The notes under the pieces: generated by a model
The model's input: the letters and a program-made list of their open reading frames with translations, nothing else
Databases searched by the model: none
Told to the model about the DNA's origin: nothing
Part shown: one piece after another, positions 54,358 through 62,928 of the stretch
How the letters are laid out: each line of letters begins with the position of its first letter
Numbering within the stretch: position 1 is the stretch's first letter
Assembly (NCBI GenBank): GCA_900142905.1
Contig: FSRV01000002.1
Coordinates: 2,232,001 to 2,296,000 of the forward strand
Direction of reading: 5' to 3'
DNA: 64,000 bases
From: Burkholderia sp. GAS332
GTDB lineage: Bacteria; Pseudomonadota; Gammaproteobacteria; Burkholderiales; Burkholderiaceae
Position numbers and translations under genes: made by a program

Positions 54358-55419
54358 ATGAGAAGCGATACCCCCAAAAAGCTGTCCCGCTGGTTCGGCC
54401 ATCTGACGCGCCGTATAACGGTGGCGGCCCTCGCGGCGCTCGCCTGCGTGGCGGCGCCCACCAGTAGCTACGCGCAGGACAAGGAGGTCACCATAGCCTA
54501 TCAGCAGATCGTCGACCCATGGGTCGTCGCGATCGCCAGCGGCTCGATCGAGAAGGAGACGGGCTACAAGATCAACTGGCGGCAGTTCGAATCCGGCGCG
54601 AAAGTCGCGACCGCGATGGCGTCAGGGGACGTCAAAGTCGGCGTGATCGGCTCGAGCCCGCTCGCCGCCGCGGTCAGCCAGGGGCTCGACCTGCAACTCT
54701 TCTGGATTCTGGACAACATCAACCAGGCCGAAGCGATGGTCGTACGCAACGGCTCCGGCATCACCAAGCCGTCTGATCTGAAGGGCAAGACGATCGGCGT
54801 GCCGTTCGTGTCGACGACGCACTACCACACCATGTTCGCGCTGCAGCATTGGGGCATCAATCCGTCGGAGGTAAAGATCCTCAACATGCAGCCGAACCAG
54901 CTGGTCGCGGCGTGGGAGCGCGGCGATATCGATGCGGCCTATGTCTGGGACCCGGCGCTGGCGGAGTTGAAGAAGAGCGGCAAGGTCCTGATCACGTCCG
55001 GCGACCTGTCGAAGCTTGGCAAACCGACTTTCGACGGAATCGCTGTCGATCGCCAATGGGGCGAGGCGCATAAGGACTTCATGGCAAAACTCGTGAGAGC
55101 CATCGCCGATGCGGACGATCAATACCGCAAGAACACCGCGCAGTGGAATGCCACCTCGCCGCAGGCCGTCGCCATCGCCAAGATGATCGGCGGCTCGCCG
55201 GCCGATGTGCCGGAGTCGCTCTCGCTCTATGCCTTCCCGACGCTCCAGGAGCAGGTCTCCTCGCAATGGCTGGGCGGCGGCAGTGCCGGCCGCGCAACGT
55301 TCGCGCTGAAAGACACGGCCAATTTCCTGAAGGATCAGAAACAGATCAGCACGGTGTTGCCCGATTACTCGAAGTTCGTGACGCCGGTTTATGCCGAAGC
55401 GGCAATGAAACTCAAATGA
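54358..55419 (+). CDS. tauA: Taurine ABC transporter substrate-binding protein
   Basis: A 353-residue periplasmic protein. A long signal peptide of about 40 residues ends near SSYAQ, then KEVTIAYQQIVDPW. GDVKVGVIGSSPLAAAVSQG, TIGVPFVSTTHYHTMFALQHWGI and WERGDIDAAYVWDPALAEL follow the E. coli TauA pattern closely. It binds taurine or a close sulfonate. GGAG is 7 bp before the ATG. tauB follows after 32 bp. Confidence 0.92.
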   Translation: MRSDTPKKLSRWFGHLTRRITVAALAALACVAAPTSSYAQDKEVTIAYQQIVDPWVVAIASGSIEKETGYKINWRQFESGAKVATAMASGDVKVGVIGSSPLAAAVSQGLDLQLFWILDNINQAEAMVVRNGSGITKPSDLKGKTIGVPFVSTTHYHTMFALQHWGINPSEVKILNMQPNQLVAAWERGDIDAAYVWDPALAELKKSGKVLITSGDLSKLGKPTFDGIAVDRQWGEAHKDFMAKLVRAIADADDQYRKNTAQWNATSPQAVAIAKMIGGSPADVPESLSLYAFPTLQEQVSSQWLGGGSAGRATFALKDTANFLKDQKQISTVLPDYSKFVTPVYAEAAMKLK

Positions 55420-55451
55420 CGTAGGCCGGTTTTGTCGATTCAGGAGGCAAC

Positions 55452-56267
55452 ATGGAAAGCATGAGAGTCAAGAATGTGAGCGTGGTCTTTCCGGGCCGCA
55501 AGCCCGGCCAGACGGTGCATGCGCTCGACGACATCAATCTGACGATCAACTCGGGCGACTTCGTCGTCGCGCTCGGTGCATCGGGTTGTGGCAAGACCAC
55601 CCTGCTCTCGCTCATGGCGGGCTTCATCGCGCCGACCAGCGGCGAGTTACTGCTCGGCGGTTCGCCGATCGCCGGACCCGGCGCCGACCGTGGCGTCGTG
55701 TTCCAGAAGCATGCCCTGTTGCCCTGGCTCAACGTGATCGACAACGCCGAATTCGGCCTGAAGCTTCAGGGCGTGCCGAAAACGCAGCGGCGCGAGATCG
55801 CCGCGCGCAATCTCGCGCTGGTCGGCTTGCAGGACTTTCACAAGCACATGATCTATCAGCTCTCCGGCGGGATGCAGCAGCGCGTCGGCATCGCCCGCGC
55901 GCTGACCTGCGACCCCGCCATGCTGCTGATGGACGAGCCAATGGCCGCGCTCGATGCGCTGACCCGCGAAACCATTCAGGAACTGCTGCTCGATGTCTGG
56001 ACGAAAACCAACAAGATGTTCTTCTTCATCACGCACAGCGTCGAGGAAGCGCTCTTTCTGGCCAGCCACCTGGTCGTGATGTCGCCGCGTCCCGGGCGCA
56101 TCACGCACACCTATGAACTGGATTTCAATCGACGCTTTCTGGAGACGCGCGACGCGCGCGCCATCAAGTCGAGCCCCGATTTCATCGAGATGCGCGAGCG
56201 CGTACTCAGCATCATTTACGGCGACGAGAAAATGCACAGCGCCGAAGCCGAGGTGACACATGTTTAG
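55452..56267 (+). CDS. tauB: Taurine ABC transporter ATP-binding protein
   Basis: A 271-residue ATPase of the nitrate/sulfonate/taurine class. Walker A is GASGCGKTT (42-50), the Q-loop is in [11 protein letters not shown], the signature is LSGGMQQR (137-144), Walker B is AMLLMDEP (156-163) and the switch His is H195. The start has AGGAGG 5 bp upstream. The stop overlaps the tauC start by 8 bp. Confidence 0.92.
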   Translation: MESMRVKNVSVVFPGRKPGQTVHALDDINLTINSGDFVVALGASGCGKTTLLSLMAGFIAPTSGELLLGGSPIAGPGADRGVVFQKHALLPWLNVIDNAEFGLKLQGVPKTQRREIAARNLALVGLQDFHKHMIYQLSGGMQQRVGIARALTCDPAMLLMDEPMAALDALTRETIQELLLDVWTKTNKMFFFITHSVEEALFLASHLVVMSPRPGRITHTYELDFNRRFLETRDARAIKSSPDFIEMRERVLSIIYGDEKMHSAEAEVTHV

Positions 56268-57180
56268 TTCAAAACGGGCTCATGCACTGGCGCACGGCCA
56301 GCACGCCCCACAGGGATCGGACACGCCGATCGAGCCACCGCGCACACCCGGTCGACGCCCCGGGCTGCTCGCCAAGAAACCCGCCAAGCCAGGCGACACA
56401 TTCGGCGTACCCGGCCAGGGCAGCAGCGTCGTCGCGAGCCTCGTGACCGTCGCCGCATTTATCGGACTGTGGTTTGTCGCGACTAACCTTCACTGGATCA
56501 AGCCGCTCTTTCTGCCATCGCCGCAAGCGGTGTACGCCAAGTTCATCTACGTCGCCACGGAGGGTTTCGCCAACTCGACGCTCGCGCAGCACACCGGCAT
56601 CAGCTTACTGCGCGTGTTCGGCGCCTTCGCGCTCGCCTGCGTGACCGCCATTCCAATCGGCGTGATGATGGGCGTCTCGCGTTTTGCGCGGGGTATCTTC
56701 GATCCGCCCATCGAGTTCTATCGTCCGCTTCCGCCGCTCGCCTATTTGCCGCTCATCATCATCTGGTTCGGCATTGGTGAATTCTCCAAAGTCTTTCTCA
56801 TCTACCTCGCCATCTTCGCGCCGCTCGCCATCGCCGCGCGATCCGGCGTCCGTTCCGTGTCGATCGAACAGATTCATGCGGCCTATTCGATGGGCGCCTC
56901 GCGCACGCAGGTGGTGTTGTATGTGATCCTGAAATCGGCGCTGCCGGAGATTTTCACGGGTATGCGGATCGGCATTGGCGTCGGCTGGACGACCCTGGTC
57001 GCCGCGGAAATGGTGGCGTCGACGAGTGGCCTCGGCTTCATGGTGCTCAACGCCGCGGAGTTTCTCGCCAGCGACGTGGTGATCATGGGCATTATCGTCA
57101 TCGGCTTCTTTGCTCTGTGCTTTGACTTGTTGATGCGCCACCTCGAACGCGTGCTGGTGCCGTGGAAAGGCCGGGTTTGA
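56260..57180 (+). CDS. tauC: Taurine ABC transporter permease
   Basis: A 306-residue permease of the sulfonate class with about six helices. A polar N-terminal extension of about 60 residues is longer than in E. coli Tau[27 protein letters not shown] (about 154-179) and the EAA-type loop ([29 protein letters not shown], about 206-234) are characteristic. It is the last gene of tauABC and is followed by a stem-loop. Confidence 0.92.
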   Translation: MFSSKRAHALAHGQHAPQGSDTPIEPPRTPGRRPGLLAKKPAKPGDTFGVPGQGSSVVASLVTVAAFIGLWFVATNLHWIKPLFLPSPQAVYAKFIYVATEGFANSTLAQHTGISLLRVFGAFALACVTAIPIGVMMGVSRFARGIFDPPIEFYRPLPPLAYLPLIIIWFGIGEFSKVFLIYLAIFAPLAIAARSGVRSVSIEQIHAAYSMGASRTQVVLYVILKSALPEIFTGMRIGIGVGWTTLVAAEMVASTSGLGFMVLNAAEFLASDVVIMGIIVIGFFALCFDLLMRHLERVLVPWKGRV

Positions 57181-57199
57181 TTGCTAAGCGTGATTGATT

Positions 57200-57226
57200 G
57201 AAAGCGGCCCGATAGCGGCCGCTTTC
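57200..57226 (+). terminator. 10-bp stem-loop after tauC
   Basis: GAAAGCGGCC (57200-57209) pairs perfectly with GGCCGCTTTC (57217-57226) around a 7-nt loop, 19 bp after the tauC stop. The T-run is missing, so termination may be partial. Confidence 0.6.
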
Positions 57227-57419
57227 GCCGCATCCGCATCGCGCGCGATGTCGGCCAGCTGATCGGGTTCGAGGCGCAAGCCGCGACTAGGAGGAAATAG
57301 CTTTAGCGCCATACCGCGCCCCGTGCCAGCTTGGACTCAGCGATTGGCGGCGGCTGGTACTACGCGGCTAGCGGTACCCTCCGCAATACTTCAGCTGTCT
57401 GTTATCGCTGGAGGGCAGC

Positions 57420-58877
57420 ATGAATTCAATCGCGAAAGTCTGGTCGTTGCCGCAGGTGCGTCATGAAGCGCTGCGCATCGGCGGCGAAAAAATCCGGCGC
57501 GCGGAGATCATTGAAGTCTTCAATCCCTATACCGGCGAATTGGTCGGCACGGTGCCCAAGGCGACGCTGGCCGACGTGCAACACGCCTTTGCCTGGGCAC
57601 ACCAGTATCGGGCGCGGCTCACGCGCTACGAGCGCTCACAGATCCTGCTGCGCGCGGCGGACATGGTCCGCCGGCGTACCGAAGAAATCGCCGATCTGAT
57701 CACCGCCGAGTCCGGTCTGTGCAAGAAGGACTCGCTCTACGAAGCAGGCCGCGTCGCCGATGTCATGACGTTCGGCGCCAATGAAGCACTGAAGGACGAC
57801 GGCCAGGTGTTTTCCTGCGATCTCACGCCGCACGGCAAGAAGCGCCGCGTCTACACCCAGCGCGATCCGTTGCTCGGCGTCATCTCCGCGATCACGCCGT
57901 TTAACCATCCGATGAATCAGGTTGCGCACAAAATCGTGCCCTCCATCGCGACCAACAACCGCATCGTCGTCAAACCCTCCGAGAAGGTTCCGCTGTCCAC
58001 GTACCTGCTCGCGGACATCTTTTACGCGGCCGGCCTGCCACAGGAAATGCTGCAGGTCATTACCGGCGACCCGAAAGAGATCGCCGACGAACTGATCACG
58101 AACGAGCACGTCGATCTGATCACCTTCACGGGTGGCGTGCAGATCGGCAAGTACATCGCCAGCAAGATGGGTTATCGACGCGCGGTGCTCGAACTCGGCG
58201 GCAACGATCCGATCATCGTGATGGAAGACGCCGATCTGGACGAAGCCAGCACGCTTGCGGTCTCCGGCTCTTACAAGAACTCTGGCCAGCGTTGTACCGC
58301 GATCAAGCGAATCCTGGTGCATGAGGCAGTGGCCGATCGCTTCGTCGAGCTGCTCGTGGAGAAGACCCGGGCCATCCGTTATGGAGACCCCGCTGATCCA
58401 GCCACCGACATGGGCACCGTCATCGACGAAGCGGCGGCGAAATTTTTCGAAGCTCAGGTGAACGATGCGATCAGCCGCGGCGCGACCTTGCTGCTCGGCA
58501 ATCTCCGCACAGGCGCGCTGTATTCGCCGACGGTACTCGATCACGTGAGCCCGGACATGCCACTCGTCAAATACGAAACCTTCGGCCCCGTGTCACCGGT
58601 GATCCGCTTTCGCGATATCGACGACGCGATCCGGATTTCCAATTCAACTGACTACGGGCTCTCGTCGTCGGTCTGCACGAATCGCCTCGATTACATCACG
58701 CGCTTTATCGCCGAACTGGAGGTGGGCAGTGTCAACGTGCGCGAAGTGCCCGGCTACCGGCTCGAGTTGACGCCGTTCGGCGGCATCAAGGATTCGGGAC
58801 TTGGCTACAAGGAAGGCGTCCAGGAAGCGATGAAAAGCTTCACCAACGTGAAGACCTATTCGCTGCCTTGGGATTGA
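57420..58877 (+). CDS. NAD(P)-dependent aldehyde dehydrogenase, phosphonoacetaldehyde/sulfoacetaldehyde dehydrogenase-like
   Basis: A 485-residue non-acylating aldehyde dehydrogenase. FNHPMNQVAHKIVPSI replaces the usual PWNFP (161-176), the general base is Glu258 in LELGGNDP, and the catalytic Cys292 is in SGQRCTAIKR. FNHP plus GQRCTA is the pattern of the PhnY (phosphonoacetaldehyde dehydrogenase) group. Between tauC and xsc, sulfoacetaldehyde is a likely substrate, giving sulfoacetate. GGAGGG precedes the ATG. The 239-bp gap after tauC suggests its own promoter. Confidence 0.85.
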   Translation: MNSIAKVWSLPQVRHEALRIGGEKIRRAEIIEVFNPYTGELVGTVPKATLADVQHAFAWAHQYRARLTRYERSQILLRAADMVRRRTEEIADLITAESGLCKKDSLYEAGRVADVMTFGANEALKDDGQVFSCDLTPHGKKRRVYTQRDPLLGVISAITPFNHPMNQVAHKIVPSIATNNRIVVKPSEKVPLSTYLLADIFYAAGLPQEMLQVITGDPKEIADELITNEHVDLITFTGGVQIGKYIASKMGYRRAVLELGGNDPIIVMEDADLDEASTLAVSGSYKNSGQRCTAIKRILVHEAVADRFVELLVEKTRAIRYGDPADPATDMGTVIDEAAAKFFEAQVNDAISRGATLLLGNLRTGALYSPTVLDHVSPDMPLVKYETFGPVSPVIRFRDIDDAIRISNSTDYGLSSSVCTNRLDYITRFIAELEVGSVNVREVPGYRLELTPFGGIKDSGLGYKEGVQEAMKSFTNVKTYSLPWD

Positions 58878-58922
58878 GCCGCACGCCAGTGCATTCCAGG
58901 CAGCATCGCTTTAGTTAATTTT

Positions 58923-58939
58923 CGAGACAAAATGTTCCG
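58923..58939. promoter_or_regulatory. Upstream copy of xsc palindrome
   Basis: CGAGACAAAATGTTCCG, an imperfect copy of the palindrome at 59003-59019, 80 bp upstream of it. Both are followed by a TTTCAT sequence. It sits just upstream of the -35 box. Confidence 0.6.
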
Positions 58940-58957
58940 ATTTCATCGCATCACCTA

Positions 58958-58986
58958 TTGACCATCACAGGTGCATGCTCTACATT
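58958..58986 (+). promoter_or_regulatory. xsc promoter
   Basis: TTGACC (58958-58963), a 17-bp spacer, TACATT (58981-58986) fit a sigma70 promoter with five and four matches to consensus. Start of transcription is expected near 58993. Confidence 0.65.
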
Positions 58987-59002
58987 TTAGATAACCACTT
59001 TT

Positions 59003-59019
59003 CGGAACAAATTGTTCCG
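59003..59019. promoter_or_regulatory. xsc downstream operator
   Basis: CGGAACAAATTGTTCCG is a perfect palindrome (8-bp arms, one central base) at about +10 to +27 of the predicted xsc transcript. It is the kind of site bound by IclR-type regulators; two IclR genes lie 7 kb upstream. Confidence 0.7.
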
Positions 59020-59048
59020 GTTTCATTAAACAGCGGAGACAAACCCTC

Positions 59049-60851
59049 ATGAGCGATCACACCCCCATCAGCGGCCCGCAGGCCATGACCCCGTCGGAAG
59101 CTTTCGTCGAAACCCTGGCCGCGAACGGCGTGACCGACATGTTCGGGATCATGGGCTCGGCCTTCATGGACGCCATGGACATCTTCGCGCCCGCCGGCAT
59201 CCGCCTCATCCCCGTGGTGCACGAGCAGGGCGCCGGCCACATGGCCGACGGCTATGCCCGCGTGTCGGGCCGCCATGGCGTGGTGATCGGCCAGAACGGC
59301 CCCGGCATCAGCAATTGCGTGACCGCCATCGCCGCGGCCTATTGGGCGCACAGCCCCGTGGTCATGATCACGCCCGAGGCCGGCACCATGGGCATCGGGC
59401 TGGGCGGCTTCCAGGAAGCGAAGCAACTCCCCATGTTCCAGGAGTTCACCAAGTATCAGGGCCACGTCACCCATCCCGCGCGCATGGCTGAGTTCACCGG
59501 CCGCTGCTTCGACCGCGCGCTGGCCGAGATGGGCCCGACCCAGCTCAACATTCCGCGCGACTACTTCTACGGCCAGATCAAGGCCGAGATTCCACAGCCG
59601 CAGCGTCTCGACCGCGGCCCCGGCGGCGATCAACGCCTGAACGAAGCGGCCGAACTGCTCGCCCAGGCCAAATTCCCCGTCATCATCTCCGGCGGCGGCG
59701 TGGTCATGGCCGATGCGATCGAGGAATGCAAGGCGCTTGCCGAGCGTCTGGGCGCGCCGGTCGTCAACAGCTACCTGCACAACGACTCCTTCCCCGCCGA
59801 TCACCCGCTGTGGTGCGGCCCGCTCGGCTATCAGGGCTCCAAGGCAGCGATGAAACTGATCTCGCGCGCCGACGTTGTGATCGCGCTCGGTTCGCGTCTG
59901 GGACCGTTCGGCACGCTGCCCCAGCACGGCATGGACTACTGGCCGCAGAACGCCAAAATCATCCAGATCGATGCCGACCACAAGATGCTCGGCCTGGTGA
60001 AGAAGATCTCCGTGGGCATCTGCGGCGACGCCAAGGCCGCCGCGGTTGCACTCACGCAGCGCCTCGATGGCCGCACCCTCGCCTGCGACGCCTCGCGTGA
60101 AGAACGCGCCGGCGAAATCGCCGCCGAGAAGGCGGCATGGGAGAAGGAACTGGATGGCTGGACGCATGAGCGCGACCCCTACAGCCTGGACATGATCGAG
60201 GAGCAAAAAGGCGAGCGCACGCCCGGCGGCGGCACCTATCTGCACCCGCGCCAAGTCTTGCGCGAGCTCGAAAAAGCCATGCCGGACGACGTGATGGTCT
60301 CCACCGACATCGGCAACATCAACTCCGTGGCGAACAGCTACCTGCGATTCAAGAAGCCGCGCAGCTTCTTCGCCGCGATGAGCTGGGGCAACTGCGGCTA
60401 CGCGTTCCCCACCATCATCGGCGCCAAGGTTGCGGCACCCCATCGCCCTGCGGTCTCCTATGCCGGCGACGGCGCGTGGGGCATGAGCCTGATGGAAACC
60501 ATGACCTGCGTGCGTCACAACATTCCGGTTACCGCGGTGGTCTTCCACAACCGGCAATGGGGCGCCGAGAAGAAGAACCAGGTCGATTTTTACAACCGTC
60601 GCTTCGTCGCAGGTGAACTCGACAACCAGAGCTTCGCCGGCATCGCGCGCGCGATGGGCGCCGAGGGGATCACGGTGGATCGGCTCGAGGACGTCGGCCC
60701 CGCGTTGAAGCGTGCGATCGATGCACAGATGAACCATGGCAAGACCACCATCATCGAGATCATGTGCACCCGCGAGCTCGGCGATCCGTTCCGCCGCGAT
60801 GCGCTGGCCAAGCCCGTGCGCCTGCTCGACAAGTACAAGGATTATGTTTGA
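59049..60851 (+). CDS. xsc: Sulfoacetaldehyde acetyltransferase
   Basis: A 600-residue ThDP enzyme that converts sulfoacetaldehyde and phosphate to acetyl phosphate and sulfite. Glu59 in VVHEQGAGHMADGYA activates ThDP; the ThDP/Mg motif is AGDGAWGMSLMETMTCVRHN in the C-terminal domain. MFGIMGSAFMDAMDIF and GKTTIIEIMCTRELGDPFRRDAL are Xsc-specific segments. It is the meeting point of the taurine and sulfoacetate routes here. GGAG lies 10 bp before the ATG. Codons in the first half are unusually rich in GCC/GGC, unlike nearby genes. Confidence 0.95.
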   Translation: MSDHTPISGPQAMTPSEAFVETLAANGVTDMFGIMGSAFMDAMDIFAPAGIRLIPVVHEQGAGHMADGYARVSGRHGVVIGQNGPGISNCVTAIAAAYWAHSPVVMITPEAGTMGIGLGGFQEAKQLPMFQEFTKYQGHVTHPARMAEFTGRCFDRALAEMGPTQLNIPRDYFYGQIKAEIPQPQRLDRGPGGDQRLNEAAELLAQAKFPVIISGGGVVMADAIEECKALAERLGAPVVNSYLHNDSFPADHPLWCGPLGYQGSKAAMKLISRADVVIALGSRLGPFGTLPQHGMDYWPQNAKIIQIDADHKMLGLVKKISVGICGDAKAAAVALTQRLDGRTLACDASREERAGEIAAEKAAWEKELDGWTHERDPYSLDMIEEQKGERTPGGGTYLHPRQVLRELEKAMPDDVMVSTDIGNINSVANSYLRFKKPRSFFAAMSWGNCGYAFPTIIGAKVAAPHRPAVSYAGDGAWGMSLMETMTCVRHNIPVTAVVFHNRQWGAEKKNQVDFYNRRFVAGELDNQSFAGIARAMGAEGITVDRLEDVGPALKRAIDAQMNHGKTTIIEIMCTRELGDPFRRDALAKPVRLLDKYKDYV

Positions 60852-60871
60852 TCCGTCCGTTGTCTGACGGT

Positions 60872-60937
60872 CCGGGCGCCGGGAGATGAACTCCCGCTGC
60901 CCGGCGGGCCGGAAACGGGATTTCCCCTGCCGTTTCC
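60872..60937 (+). terminator. Two consecutive hairpins after xsc
   Basis: CCGGGCGCCGGGAG (60872-60885) pairs with CTCCCGCTGCCCGG (60891-60904), 12 of 14 positions. GGAAACGG (60911-60918) pairs perfectly with CCGTTTCC (60930-60937). A T-rich repeat array follows directly. They probably act as terminator or attenuator between xsc and pta. Confidence 0.7.
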
Positions 60938-61115
60938 GGTCTCTTTGTTTCTGGTCTCTTTGTTTCTGGTCTCTTTGTTTCTGGTCTCTTTGTTTTCGCG
61001 TCGCTTTGTTTTCGGGTGTTTGGTTTTCGGGTGTTTGGTTTTCGGGTGTTTGGTTTTCGGGTGTTTGGTTTTCGGGTGTTTTGTTTTCGGGTGTTTTGTT
61101 TTCGGCTGTTTTGTT
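60938..61115 (+). repeat. 15-bp tandem repeat array in xsc-pta gap
   Basis: Four copies of GGTCTCTTTGTTTCT (60938-60997, last imperfect), a degenerate transition, then seven copies of TTCGGGTGTTTGGTT or close variants (61011-61115). The plus strand has no adenine from 60921 to 61120. The two unit types look like diverged forms of one unit. The region lies between the hairpins and the pta start and encodes no supported protein. Confidence 0.92.
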
Positions 61116-61205
61116 TTCGCACCGCATTCGTTGGCCGCCTGCTTCGTCTCCTGCCGCCTTCGTTTGCTGCTCCCCCTTTTTCAACTGTGACCGCCGCCCC
61201 GTGCC

Positions 61206-62243
61206 ATGAAAGCTATCAATCGCATCATCGAGCGCGCCCGCACTTCGCAAAGACGCATCGTGCTCTGCGAAGCGGAAGATCCCCGCATGCTGGAGGCCGC
61301 GCAACGCGCCACACGTGAAGGCATCGCCCGCATCGTGCTAGTGGGTCCAAGCGCGCACATTCGCGCGGCGGCTGCCGAGCAAAACATCGAACTGTCCGGC
61401 ATGGAGTTGGTGGATCCTGCCGTCTCGCCGCTCGCCGAGTCCTTTAGCGAGGAACTCTTCGCACTGCGCCGCAAGAAAGGCATGACGCTGGACGAAGCGA
61501 AGCAGGAAATCCTCAAGCCCCTCTGCTTCGCCAACCTGATGGTGCGGCTCGGTCACGCCGACGGCTCGGTGGCCGGCTCCGTCCACACGACCGCCGACGT
61601 GGTCCGCACGGCGATCCAGATCATCGGCATCCATCCGTCGTTCAAGCTGGTGTCGAGTTTCTTCCTGATGATGCTGTGCGAGCCCTTTCACACGCTCAAA
61701 GGCGGCCTGATTTTCTCCGACTGCGGGCTGGTAGTGGATCCGGACGCGGGTGAGTTGGCCCAGATCGCAATGGCGGCGGCCGACAGCGCGCAAAGCCTGT
61801 TGATGGAAGAACCGCGCGTGGCCATGCTGTCATTCTCGACGAGCGGTAGTGCCCACCACGCAGCAGTCGACAAAGTCGTGGAAGCGACGCGCCAGGTGAG
61901 AGCCCAGCGTCCGCATCTCGCGATCGACGGCGACGTGCAACTGGACGCGGCACTCGTGTCCGAGATTGCGATGCGCAAGATCGAGCATTCGCAGGTGCAC
62001 GGACACGCCAATGTGCTGATTTTCCCCAGCCTGGAGGCCGGCAATATCGGCTACAAGCTGGCTGAGCGGATCGGCGATGCGAAGGCAATCGGGCCGTTGT
62101 TGCAGGGTCTGAAAAAGCCGGCCAACGATCTTTCGCGTGGGTGCAGTGCGGACGATATCTACTTCGTGATCGCCGTGACTGCTGTGCAAGCGCAAACCGC
62201 AGAAGCATCGCTGGATGCACACACGACGCCGCTTGCGTCGTGA
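61206..62243 (+). CDS. pta: Phosphate acetyltransferase
   Basis: A 345-residue short-type Pta that converts acetyl phosphate from Xsc to acetyl-CoA. NLMVRLGHADGSVAGSVHTTADVVRTAIQIIG (about 111-142), SDCGLVVDPDAGELAQIA and SFSTSGSAHHAAVDKVVEAT are family segments. It follows xsc by 354 bp, the usual xsc-pta pairing of sulfonate users. The whole gap 60852-61205 holds hairpins and the tandem repeat. Confidence 0.95.
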   Translation: MKAINRIIERARTSQRRIVLCEAEDPRMLEAAQRATREGIARIVLVGPSAHIRAAAAEQNIELSGMELVDPAVSPLAESFSEELFALRRKKGMTLDEAKQEILKPLCFANLMVRLGHADGSVAGSVHTTADVVRTAIQIIGIHPSFKLVSSFFLMMLCEPFHTLKGGLIFSDCGLVVDPDAGELAQIAMAAADSAQSLLMEEPRVAMLSFSTSGSAHHAAVDKVVEATRQVRAQRPHLAIDGDVQLDAALVSEIAMRKIEHSQVHGHANVLIFPSLEAGNIGYKLAERIGDAKAIGPLLQGLKKPANDLSRGCSADDIYFVIAVTAVQAQTAEASLDAHTTPLAS

Positions 62244-62261
62244 CGCTTGCGGGTGAGCCGG

Positions 62262-62708
62262 CTACCGGTACTCGTCAATCTCGATGGTGCCGCCCATCTC
62301 TTCCATCATCGCGCGAATGTCGTCAGGCACATCGGGCACGCGGTCACCGGTTTCGTTGTGCCAGTAGCACCAGAAAGACATCTTCGTTTCGTCATGGCAA
62401 ACGAGATCGCGCAGGCCGGCACGCGGCAATAAAAGCCGATCCGTCAGGTATCGCAAATGCGGTGTGAGATGATCGCTGTACACCGCAGACTCGCTTTTTA
62501 CCGCCCACAAACCCAATTTCCCGGGGCGGGTGCTGAGCTTGCCGGAGGGATATAAAAAGGGCTTTCCTTTTGTGATTGTGGAATCCGGGGGAATACCAAA
62601 ATACTCGGTCCAGAAGTCCGGCACTACAACATCACCCGAGATGATAAAAGTTGCGTGCGCCAGCGCGTGCGCTCGCACCTTTGGTGTTTGGTTAGGGTGC
62701 GTAGTCAT
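62262..62708 (-). CDS. DUF4279 domain protein
   Basis: A 148-residue protein. HATFIISGDVVVPDFWTEYFGIPPDSTITKG, GLWAVKSES, then SDHLTPHLRYLTDRLLLPRAGLRDLV and CYWHNETGDRVPDVPDDIRAMMEEMGGTIEIDEY match the DUF4279 layout. Some members are encoded beside polymorphic toxins and are suspected immunity proteins; the function is not established. The ATG at complement(62706..62708) is preferred; the frame is open further upstream without homology. The ribosome site is weak. GC is lower than in neighbours. A small ORF overlaps its start by 17 bp. Confidence 0.72.
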   Translation of the reverse strand: MTTHPNQTPKVRAHALAHATFIISGDVVVPDFWTEYFGIPPDSTITKGKPFLYPSGKLSTRPGKLGLWAVKSESAVYSDHLTPHLRYLTDRLLLPRAGLRDLVCHDETKMSFWCYWHNETGDRVPDVPDDIRAMMEEMGGTIEIDEYR

Positions 62709-62928
62709 GGATATTGTCATCGAGGATTTTGCCGTTGAATTCGACGCTGCCATCATTATGGAAGAGAACGTTTCTTGCCATCGAGAAGATGCAGTTCCAG
62801 TTCGCATTGAGGGGCGTAGCAAGATCCGCGTAAAGCCGCGGTTGCGGCGCTGCGACTGGGAAGCCGTAAGCCCGCTTATATCCGCTAGCCTTTGCGGGCC
62901 CTCCCACCCCCACCGATCCATCCCACAA
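62692..62928 (-). CDS. Small hypothetical protein overlapping DUF4279 gene
   Basis: A 78-codon frame with a possible TTG start at complement(62926..62928). The part RLYADLATPLNANWNCIFSM and ARNVLFHNDGSVEFNGKI looks like a normal folded protein, with moderate codon bias and lower GC than the cobT-like gene. It is not recognised. It overlaps the cobT-like stop by 44 bp and the DUF4279 start by 17 bp. It may be a real coupled gene or the tail of a larger decayed gene, for example a toxin C-terminus. Confidence 0.4.
   Translation of the reverse strand: MWDGSVGVGGPAKASGYKRAYGFPVAAPQPRLYADLATPLNANWNCIFSMARNVLFHNDGSVEFNGKILDDNIHDYAP

Noticed and set aside
60938..61115. Repeat array as a possible CRISPR
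   Set aside because: Units are directly adjacent 15-mers without spacers and no cas genes are near.
58980..61304. 774-codon minus-strand ORF across xsc and the repeat array, with a TPENQ-like pentapeptide repeat
   Set aside because: It is antisense to the clearly coding xsc; high-GC codon bias keeps the opposite frame open, and the repeat translates in frame because its unit is 15 bp.
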